Origin: Azospirillum thermophilum | Lineage (GTDB): Bacteria > Pseudomonadota > Alphaproteobacteria > Azospirillales > Azospirillaceae | DNA: 64,000 nucleotides | Assembly: GCF_003130795.1 (NCBI RefSeq) | Contig: NZ_CP029352.1 | Coordinates: 1,287,903-1,351,902, forward strand | Direction of reading: 5' to 3' | Part shown: in pieces, positions 57,611-64,000 of the stretch | Layout of the letters: each line of letters opens with the position of its first letter | How positions within the stretch are numbered: position 1 is the stretch's first letter | Translations under genes and position numbers: made by a program | Notes under the pieces: model-generated | Told to the model about the DNA's origin: nothing | The model's database searches: none | Seen by the model: only the letters and a program-made list of their open reading frames with translations

Positions 57611-59350
57611 TCAGACGCGGACGAGATGCACGTCGGTGACCGGCTTCTTTCCGTGGGAGGCGTTGAAGAAGCGGCGCACGGCGATGCGCGCGGCCTCCTT
57701 CACCGGCGCGTCCTCCGCCCGGACCGACCGGGGCAGCGACGCCACCGCCTCGCGCACGGCATCCACCACGTCCAGCAGCAGGTCGCGGTCGGCGACCTCG
57801 TCCACCAGCCCCATCAGCGCCACCTGCGGCGCGGTCACCAGATCACCGCGCCCGTTCACCACCAGCGTGACCACGGCGGCGCCGTTGTGGACCATGCGGT
57901 TGCGCGTGCGCATCAGGCCGGTGTCGAGCGGCACCAGCCGCTTGCCGTCCACCGCCATGCGGCCGGCCTGCACCGTCGCCACCACCTGCGCCGGCCCGCC
58001 GGGACCGAGCCGGATCAGCTCGCCGTTGGCCGGGACCAGCGCCTCCGGCACCTGGCAGGACAGGGCCAGCCGGGCATGCTCCTGCTGGTGGCGCTGCTCG
58101 CCATGGACCGGCACGGCGATATGCGGGCGCACCCACTGGTACATGCGCACCAGTTCGTCCTTCGCCGGGTGGCCGGAGACATGGACCGGCGCATCCTCCG
58201 CCGTGATCAGCCGGATGCCGCGCCCGACGAGCTGGTTCTGCATGCGGCCGATGTCGCGCTCGTTGCCGGGGATCTCGCGGGAGGAGAAGATCACCACGTC
58301 ATCCCGTTCCAGCGAGATCTGCGGGTGGTCGCCGGCGGCGATGCGGGCGAGCGCCGAGCGCGGCTCGCCCTGGCTGCCGGTGCAGATCAGCACCAGCTTG
58401 TCGCGCGGAACGTAGTTGGCGTCATGCTCGGTCAGGAAGGCCGGCAGGTCGGCGAGGTAGCCGTTGGCCCGCGCCGCCTCGTTGATCCGCCACAGCGACC
58501 GGCCGACCAGCGCGACGTGGCGGCCATGCTCGGCCGCCGCCGCCGCAATGCTCTCCAGCCGCGCCACGTTGGTGGCGAAGCAGCTCACCGCCACCCGCAC
58601 GTCGGGATGCTGGCCGATCAGCCCGGTCAGCGCCTTGCGCACCGTCGCCTCCGACCCCGAACTGCCGGGGACCAGCGCGTTGGTGCTGTCGCCGACCAGC
58701 GCCAGCACCCCCTCGTCGCCGATCTGGCGCAGCCGCTCCTCGTCCGCCGTGCGGCCGATCAGCGGCTCCGGATCGAGCTTCCAGTCGCCGGTGTGCAGGA
58801 CGGTGCCGGCCGCGGTGCGGATCGCCAGGGCGTTCGGCTCCGGGATCGAGTGGGTGACGGTGACGAACTCGATGGCGAAGGGACCGATCTCCAGCGCGCC
58901 GCCCAGCGGGATCTCGTGGATCGGCACCGTGCCGGCCAGCCCGCGCTCGTGCAGCTTGGCCCGCAGGACCGCGGCGGTGAAGGGCGTGCAGTAGACCGGG
59001 CAGCGCAGCTCCGGCCACAGATACTGGACGGCGCCGAGATGGTCCTCATGCGCGTGCGTCAGCACGAGGCCGAGCAGGTCGCCGCGCCGCTGCGCGATGA
59101 AGGACGGATCGGGCATGATCACGTCCAGGCCGGGCATGGTGTCGTCGGCGAAGGAGATGCCGAGATCGACCATCAGCCACTTGCCGCGGTGGGCGTAGAG
59201 GTTGAGGTTCATGCCGATCTCGCCCGACCCGCCGAGCGGCAGGAAATACAGGCCGCCGTCCTCCAGGTCAGGCATCTTGGAGTCGGGCGTCTTGGGTTCG
59301 ACAGGCTTTCCCGACGCTGCCGGGGCGGAGGCGGTGGCGTGTTTGGTCAT
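57611..59350 (-). CDS. rnj: Ribonuclease J
   Basis: A beta-CASP metallo-beta-lactamase RNase with 5'-3' exonuclease and endonuclease activity in mRNA decay and rRNA maturation. The 579-residue protein (ATG 59350) has the metal motif LTHAHEDHLGAVQ, the later VTVTHSIPE and LHTGDWKLDP ligands, and the beta-CASP block with TGSQGEPRSALARIA and VHVSGHPAKDELVRMYQWVRP. A C-terminal domain ends at 57611. Its start overlaps coaX by 4 nt; coaX-rnj pairing is typical of alphaproteobacteria. Confidence 0.96.
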   Translation of the reverse strand: MTKHATASAPAASGKPVEPKTPDSKMPDLEDGGLYFLPLGGSGEIGMNLNLYAHRGKWLMVDLGISFADDTMPGLDVIMPDPSFIAQRRGDLLGLVLTHAHEDHLGAVQYLWPELRCPVYCTPFTAAVLRAKLHERGLAGTVPIHEIPLGGALEIGPFAIEFVTVTHSIPEPNALAIRTAAGTVLHTGDWKLDPEPLIGRTADEERLRQIGDEGVLALVGDSTNALVPGSSGSEATVRKALTGLIGQHPDVRVAVSCFATNVARLESIAAAAAEHGRHVALVGRSLWRINEAARANGYLADLPAFLTEHDANYVPRDKLVLICTGSQGEPRSALARIAAGDHPQISLERDDVVIFSSREIPGNERDIGRMQNQLVGRGIRLITAEDAPVHVSGHPAKDELVRMYQWVRPHIAVPVHGEQRHQQEHARLALSCQVPEALVPANGELIRLGPGGPAQVVATVQAGRMAVDGKRLVPLDTGLMRTRNRMVHNGAAVVTLVVNGRGDLVTAPQVALMGLVDEVADRDLLLDVVDAVREAVASLPRSVRAEDAPVKEAARIAVRRFFNASHGKKPVTDVHLVRV

Positions 59351-60132
59351 GTCCTCGTATTGCGCTTGTAGACCGACAGCAGGCCGCGCATCGTCAGCTC
59401 GTTGTCGACATGATGGATCATGGGGATCGCCTCGGCGAAGGTGCGGCCGAGGCCACCGGTGGCGATGACGGTGACCGGTGGCGTCCCGGAGGGCGAGAGT
59501 TCGGCGGACAGGCGGCCCAGCAATCCCTCGATCATGCTGGTGTAGCCCCAGTACATGCCGGATTGCATCGCGCCGACGGTGCCCTTGCCGATCACCGAGG
59601 CCGGCCGGACGATGTCCACCTTGGGAAGCTGGGCCGCCACGCGGTGCAGGGCGTCGAGCGCCAGGTTCGGCCCCGGCGCGATGGCGCCGCCCACGAAGTT
59701 GCCGTCGGCGTCGACGACGTCGAAGGTGGTGCCGGTGCCGATATCGACGATGATCAGCGGCGGCGGATAGGTCTGGGCCGCCGCGATGGAGTTGACGATG
59801 CGGTCGGCCCCCGCCTCCCGCGGGTTGTCGATCAGCACCTTGATGCCGAGATCGACCGCCGGGTCGCCGATGCGCATCGGCTGGCAGCCGAAATGCCGGG
59901 TGCAGAGGTTCGTCAGGTCGAAGGTGGCGGCGGGAACGACGCTCGACAGGATCGCCGCGTCGACGTCCGCCGGCTTCAGCCCCTTCAGCGCCATCAGGCT
60001 GAACAGCCAGACCGCATATTCGTCCGCGGTGCGCCGGCTGTCGGTGGAGATCCGCCACTGGCCGCGCTTCTCGTCGCCGTCGAACACGGCGAACACCACG
60101 TTCGTGTTACCGGCATCGATCGCCAGCAGCAT
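59347..60132 (-). CDS. coaX: Type III pantothenate kinase
   Basis: Phosphorylates pantothenate in the first step of CoA synthesis; CoaX needs a monovalent cation and is not feedback-inhibited by CoA. The 261-residue ASKHA-fold protein has LLAIDAGNTNVVFAVFDG, GADRIVNSIAA and VDIGTGTTFDVVDADGNFVGGAIAPG. It follows birA by 3 bp and overlaps rnj by 4 nt. Confidence 0.96.
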   Translation of the reverse strand: MLLAIDAGNTNVVFAVFDGDEKRGQWRISTDSRRTADEYAVWLFSLMALKGLKPADVDAAILSSVVPAATFDLTNLCTRHFGCQPMRIGDPAVDLGIKVLIDNPREAGADRIVNSIAAAQTYPPPLIIVDIGTGTTFDVVDADGNFVGGAIAPGPNLALDALHRVAAQLPKVDIVRPASVIGKGTVGAMQSGMYWGYTSMIEGLLGRLSAELSPSGTPPVTVIATGGLGRTFAEAIPMIHHVDNELTMRGLLSVYKRNTRT

Positions 60133-60135
60133 GGA

Positions 60136-60933
60136 TCAGCGCTCCGCAGCCGAAGGAAAGAAGACGTCACCGGCGGCGATCCGCTGGCGTGGCCCACCGT
60201 CCCCGGGATCAAGCAACAGAACGCCGTCGCTGTCCAGATCGGCAAAGGTGCCATGCAACTCGCGGTCGGCCAGCCGGACGATGATCGGCTGCCCCAGCCC
60301 GCGCGCCCGCGCCAGCCAGGCGTCGCGGATCGGCGCGAAGCCATGTTCCCGCCAGCGGCCGTACCAGTCGGCGAGATGGCCGGCATAGATCTCCAGCAGC
60401 GTCGCCGGGCCGGTGCCGGCCGGCGCCCCCTCGGCCAGCAGGCTGGTGGCGCCATAGTCGGCGGTCTCCGGGAAATGCCGCAGGTTGATGCCGACGCCCA
60501 GCACCAGCCAGGCGAGCCGCCCGTCGGCCGCCGGCTCCGATTCGAGCAGGATGCCCGACAGCTTGCGGCCATGGACCAGCACGTCGTTGGGCCATTTGCA
60601 GCGCACCGCCTCACAGTCCGGCAGCAGTTCGGCCGCCGTCCCGGCGATGGCGAGCGCCGCCACGAAGGAGATCTGCGCCGCCTCGGCCGGCGGCCGGCCG
60701 GGGCGGAGGATGACGGAGCTGTAGAGGTTGCCCTCCGGCGAGGACCAGTTGCGCCCGCGCCGGCCGCGCCCGGTCTCCTGCCGCCGCGCCCAGACGATGG
60801 TGCCCTCGGCCGCCCCCGAACGCGCCAAGGCCTTCGCCTCGTCGTTCGTGCTGCCGACGGAGTCGAAGGCCTTGACCCGGAAGCCCGGAGGCAGGCGCAG
60901 ACGCGCCGCCTCCGCTTCGATTTCAGCGCTCAT
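60136..60933 (-). CDS. birA: Biotin-[acetyl-CoA-carboxylase] ligase
   Basis: Attaches biotin to carboxylase carrier proteins. The 265-residue protein has the biotinyl-AMP signature ETGRGRRGRNWSSPEGNLYSSVIL, the KWPNDVLV block and a C-terminal SH3-like domain. It lacks the N-terminal winged helix of E. coli BirA, so it should not repress biotin genes. It begins 10 bp after nuoN and precedes coaX by 3 bp, making a nuo-birA-coaX-rnj run. Confidence 0.95.
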   Translation of the reverse strand: MSAEIEAEAARLRLPPGFRVKAFDSVGSTNDEAKALARSGAAEGTIVWARRQETGRGRRGRNWSSPEGNLYSSVILRPGRPPAEAAQISFVAALAIAGTAAELLPDCEAVRCKWPNDVLVHGRKLSGILLESEPAADGRLAWLVLGVGINLRHFPETADYGATSLLAEGAPAGTGPATLLEIYAGHLADWYGRWREHGFAPIRDAWLARARGLGQPIIVRLADRELHGTFADLDSDGVLLLDPGDGGPRQRIAAGDVFFPSAAER

Positions 60934-60943
60934 CCGCCGACGA

Positions 60944-62392
60944 TCACCCGGCGAACAGGGCCGCCGCCGCCGTGGCGGCGCCGTTCAGGATCGGCGCCGG
61001 GATCACGAAGAACAGCAGGGTGAACAGGCCGGTCACCACCAGGACGCCGGTCATGCCGTCGTCGGTGACGCGGTCGATGGTCACCGTCGGCTCGTCGAAA
61101 TACATGATCTTGACGATCCGCAGGTAGTAGTAGGCGCCCACCACGCTGGTCAGCACGCCGATCACCGCGATGGTGTAGTCGCCGACGGCCACCGCCGCCA
61201 GGAAGACGTACAGCTTGCCGAAGAAGCCGGCCATCGGCGGGATGCCGGCCATCGAGAACATGAAGACCGCCATGGCCGCGGCCAGCATCGGGTTGGTGCG
61301 CGACAGGCCGGCGAGGTCCTTGATCTCCTCCAGCATGCGGCCCTGCGAGCGCATGCACAGGATGACCGCGAAGGCGCCGATGTTCATGGCGATGTAGAGC
61401 GCCATGTAGATCAGCACGCCGCGCACGCCTTCCTGGGTGCCTGCCGCCAGGCCGACCAGCGCGTAGCCGACATGGCCGATCGAGCTGTAGGCCATCAGGC
61501 GCTTGATGTTGGTCTGGGTGATGGCCGCGAAGGAGCCGAGGATCATCGACAGGATCGAGGCGGCGACGATGATCTGGTGCCACTGGTGGACCAGATGGCC
61601 GAACGGCTCGATCAGCAGGCGGGTGAACAGCGCGATGGCCGCCACCTTCGGCGCCGCCGCGAAGAAGGCGGTGACCGGGGTCGGCGCGCCCTCGTAGACG
61701 TCCGGCGTCCACATGTGGAACGGCACGGCCGAGATCTTGAAGGCGAGGCCGGCGGCGACGAAGACGAGGCCGATGATCACGCCGGTCGACGGGTGGGCCC
61801 CGCCGGCGAACAGCGCCGCGACCTTGTCGAAGGAGGTGGTTCCGGCGAAGCCGTAGACCAGCGACGCGCCGTACAGCAGCATGCCCGAGGACAGCGCGCC
61901 GAGGACGAAGTACTTCAGCCCCGCCTCGGACGACTTGGCGTGGTCGCGGCGGAAGGCGGCGATCACGTAGAGCGCCAGGCTCTGCGTCTCCAGCCCGACA
62001 TAGAGCGAGATGAGATCGTTGGCCGAAATCATCATCAGCATGCCGAGCGTGGCGAACAGGATCAGCACCGGGAACTCGAACCGGGCCATGTCCTCCCGCT
62101 CGATGTAGCCGAGCGAGAGGATGATCGACAGGGCGGCGGCGATCAGCACCAGCACCTTCATGAAGACGCCGAAGGCGTCCATCACGAACATGCCGTTGAA
62201 GGTGACCACCCGGCCGGTGCCGTAGCCCATGGCGAGCACGGCGGCCAGCAGCATGACCACGACGGCCAGGTAGGAGACGGGACGGGTGAAGCCGTCGCCG
62301 CGGAACACGCCGATCAGCAGCAGGGCCATGCCGGCGCAGGCGAGGAAGATCTCCGGCAGGGCCGGCCAGATGTCGGGGAACACAGCGGTCAT
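60944..62392 (-). CDS. nuoN: NADH-quinone oxidoreductase subunit N
   Basis: Antiporter-like proton-pumping subunit of complex I. The 482-residue membrane protein has about 14 helices with the discontinuous helices 7 and 12 and the conserved charged residues expected ([46 protein letters not shown]). It is the last nuo gene and lies 10 bp after nuoM. Confidence 0.97.
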   Translation of the reverse strand: MTAVFPDIWPALPEIFLACAGMALLLIGVFRGDGFTRPVSYLAVVVMLLAAVLAMGYGTGRVVTFNGMFVMDAFGVFMKVLVLIAAALSIILSLGYIEREDMARFEFPVLILFATLGMLMMISANDLISLYVGLETQSLALYVIAAFRRDHAKSSEAGLKYFVLGALSSGMLLYGASLVYGFAGTTSFDKVAALFAGGAHPSTGVIIGLVFVAAGLAFKISAVPFHMWTPDVYEGAPTPVTAFFAAAPKVAAIALFTRLLIEPFGHLVHQWHQIIVAASILSMILGSFAAITQTNIKRLMAYSSIGHVGYALVGLAAGTQEGVRGVLIYMALYIAMNIGAFAVILCMRSQGRMLEEIKDLAGLSRTNPMLAAAMAVFMFSMAGIPPMAGFFGKLYVFLAAVAVGDYTIAVIGVLTSVVGAYYYLRIVKIMYFDEPTVTIDRVTDDGMTGVLVVTGLFTLLFFVIPAPILNGAATAAAALFAG

Positions 62393-62402
62393 GTCGGAAC
62401 CT

Positions 62403-63935
62403 CTAGCGCGCGGCCACGGAGACGCCGCCGGTTTCGCCGCCCTTCGCGGCCACCAGCTTGGTCTGGTAGGTCTGGATCAGATGCTCCACCGAAGCCGACG
62501 TGACGTTCAGGAAGCTGGTCGGATAGATGCCCATCCACAGCACCACGGCGATCAGCGGCAGGAAGGTCGCCACCTCGCGCGGGCTGAGGTCCAGCATGGC
62601 GCGGACGTCCGCCTTGACCAGCTTGCCGTAGACGATGCGGCGGTAGAGCCACAGCGCGTAGGCGGCACCCAGCACCATGCCGGTGGCGGCCAGCATGGCG
62701 ACCCAGGTGTTGTCACGGAAGACGCCGAGCAGCACCAGGAACTCGCCGACGAAGCCGGAGGTGCCCGGCAGGCCGACCGAGGCCATCGTCATGAACAGGA
62801 ACACCACGGCGTATTTCGGCATGTTCTTCACCAGACCGCCGTACCGGGCGATCTCGCGGGTGTGCAGCCGGTCATAGACGACGCCGACGCACAGGAACAG
62901 GGCACCCGACACGATGCCGTGCGACAGCATCTGGAAGATCGAGCCTTCGATGCCCTGCTGGTTCAGCGCGAACATGCCGATGGTGACGAAGCCCATGTGG
63001 GCGACGGAGGAGTAGGCGATCAGCTTCTTCATGTCCTCCTGCGCCAGCGCCACCAGCGAGGTGTAGATCACGGCGACGACGGACAGGGTGTAGATCAGCG
63101 GAGCGAAATACTCGGTCGCCTCGGGCAGGATCGGGATGTTGAAGCGCAGGAAGCCGTAGCCGCCCATCTTCAGCAGCACGCCGGCCAGGATGACCGACCC
63201 GGCGGTCGGCGCCTCGACGTGGGCGTCCGGAAGCCAGGTGTGGACCGGCCACATCGGCACCTTCACCGCGAAGGAGGCGAAGAAGGCGAGCCACAGCCAG
63301 AGCTGCATCTGGCGCGGGAAGTGGGTGGCGGTGATCGTCGGGATGTCGGTCGTGTTGGCGACGAGATACATGGCGAGGATCGCCAGCAGCATCAGCACCG
63401 ACCCGAGCAGCGTGTAGAGGAAGAACTTGAACGCCGCATAGACGCGCCGCGGACCGCCCCAGACGCCGATGATCAGGAACATCGGGATCAGCACGCCCTC
63501 GAAGAACATGTAGAAGAGGACGAAGTCCAGCGCGCAGAACATCCCGATCATCAGGGTTTCCAGCGCGAGGAAGGCGATCATGTACTCCTTCACCCGGCTC
63601 TGGACCGCCTCCCAGCTCGCCAGGATGCACAGCGGCATCAGGAAGCCGGACAGCACGACGAACAGCACCGAGATGCCGTCGACGCCCATGTGGTAGTTGA
63701 TGCCGAAATCGGGCACCCAGGCGGCCTTCTCGACGAGCTGGTAGCCGGGGTTGCGCGGATCGAAGTTGGCCCAGACGAGCAGCGTCAGCACGAAGGTGAC
63801 GAGCGTCGTCCACAGCGCAATGTAACGGACGTTCCGCACCACGTCCGGCGAAGTGCCGCGGCAGAACAGGAGGATCAGCCCCACACCGACGAGCGGCAGG
63901 AAGGTCGTGAACGACAGGAGCGGCCAGCTAGCCAT
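62403..63935 (-). CDS. nuoM: NADH-quinone oxidoreductase subunit M
   Basis: Second antiporter-like subunit of complex I. The 510-residue protein has the signature [37 protein letters not shown] region around residues 130-165, the [31 protein letters not shown] motif and [15 protein letters not shown]. The lysine and glutamate residues of the proton path are in place. It lies 23 bp after nuoL on the same strand. Confidence 0.97.
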   Translation of the reverse strand: MASWPLLSFTTFLPLVGVGLILLFCRGTSPDVVRNVRYIALWTTLVTFVLTLLVWANFDPRNPGYQLVEKAAWVPDFGINYHMGVDGISVLFVVLSGFLMPLCILASWEAVQSRVKEYMIAFLALETLMIGMFCALDFVLFYMFFEGVLIPMFLIIGVWGGPRRVYAAFKFFLYTLLGSVLMLLAILAMYLVANTTDIPTITATHFPRQMQLWLWLAFFASFAVKVPMWPVHTWLPDAHVEAPTAGSVILAGVLLKMGGYGFLRFNIPILPEATEYFAPLIYTLSVVAVIYTSLVALAQEDMKKLIAYSSVAHMGFVTIGMFALNQQGIEGSIFQMLSHGIVSGALFLCVGVVYDRLHTREIARYGGLVKNMPKYAVVFLFMTMASVGLPGTSGFVGEFLVLLGVFRDNTWVAMLAATGMVLGAAYALWLYRRIVYGKLVKADVRAMLDLSPREVATFLPLIAVVLWMGIYPTSFLNVTSASVEHLIQTYQTKLVAAKGGETGGVSVAAR

Positions 63936-63958
63936 TGTTGTTGTTCCCTCTCAACCGC

Positions 63959-64000
63959 TCAACCGAAGACCGAGAGCCAGGCGACCAGCAGGACGACGCC
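63959..64000 (-). CDS. nuoL: NADH-quinone oxidoreductase subunit L, C-terminal fragment
   Basis: The last 13 codons before the stop at 63959-63961 read GVVLLVAWLSVFG. This matches a membrane-helix end, as expected for NuoL upstream of nuoM. The rest lies outside the window. Identity rests on gene order plus the hydrophobic tail. Confidence 0.7.
   Translation of the reverse strand, partial: GVVLLVAWLSVFG

Overview
This is a very GC-rich (roughly 70 percent), gene-dense chromosomal window whose proteins and gene order point to an Azospirillum-like member of the Rhodospirillales (Alphaproteobacteria). Signs of this are the order nuoL-nuoM-nuoN-birA-coaX-rnj, the run dnaE / rpsB-tsf-pyrH-frr-uppS-cdsA-dxr-rseP-bamA-ompH / fabZ-lpxA-lpxI-lpxB, an ANDN-type small protein, and many two-component and chemosensory genes. 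The genus is inferred from recollection of these families, not from a search. I found no rRNA, tRNA, CRISPR array or insertion sequence.

Region by region. 1-2.0 kb (minus): an exbB-exbD-tonB iron-uptake energising operon behind a 19-bp Fur-like operator. 2.2-11.9 kb: a signalling block with a PilZ-tailed chemoreceptor, a large hybrid histidine kinase, a second (frameshifted) kinase, a LuxR-type response regulator, a CheY-like receiver and an HD-GYP response regulator. A palindrome, GGATACTATCC, recurs in its intergenic spaces. 11.9-16.6 kb: two small proteins of unknown function, gamma-glutamyltransferase, uroporphyrinogen-III synthase and a PmtA-like methyltransferase. 16.7-20 kb: dctB-dctD. 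20-25.3 kb: comEC, gltX, gltA and a small membrane protein. 25.3-27.2 kb: rhodanese, an FtrA-like regulator (frameshifted) and gloA. 27.2-41.1 kb: the long minus-strand housekeeping run for lipid A, the outer membrane, isoprenoids and translation. 41.2-44.8 kb: dnaE.

44.9-50.9 kb looks accessory and holds the most interesting locus. An unusually AT-rich 640-bp spacer carries a near-consensus promoter and a long structured leader. It precedes a cytoplasmic PatA/PatG-type (cyanobactin-maturation-like) subtilisin protease. Next come two paralogous proteins of about 100 residues with an identical eight-cysteine framework and a shared LPVYA N-terminus, then a 62-residue Cys-containing protein and an EamA exporter. 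No YcaO cyclodehydratase or oxidase is visible, so this is a candidate non-canonical RiPP or disulfide-rich peptide system. 50.9-54.7 kb: dienelactone hydrolase, lolD-lolC and proS. 54.8-57.5 kb: two unknown proteins, tag and a DUF1467 protein. 57.6-64 kb: rnj, coaX, birA, nuoN, nuoM and the last 13 codons of nuoL.

Four genes (tonB, a histidine kinase, ftrA and rseP) are each split by what looks like one missing base, mostly in short C/G runs. Because rseP is normally essential, uncorrected sequencing deletions are the likeliest explanation.
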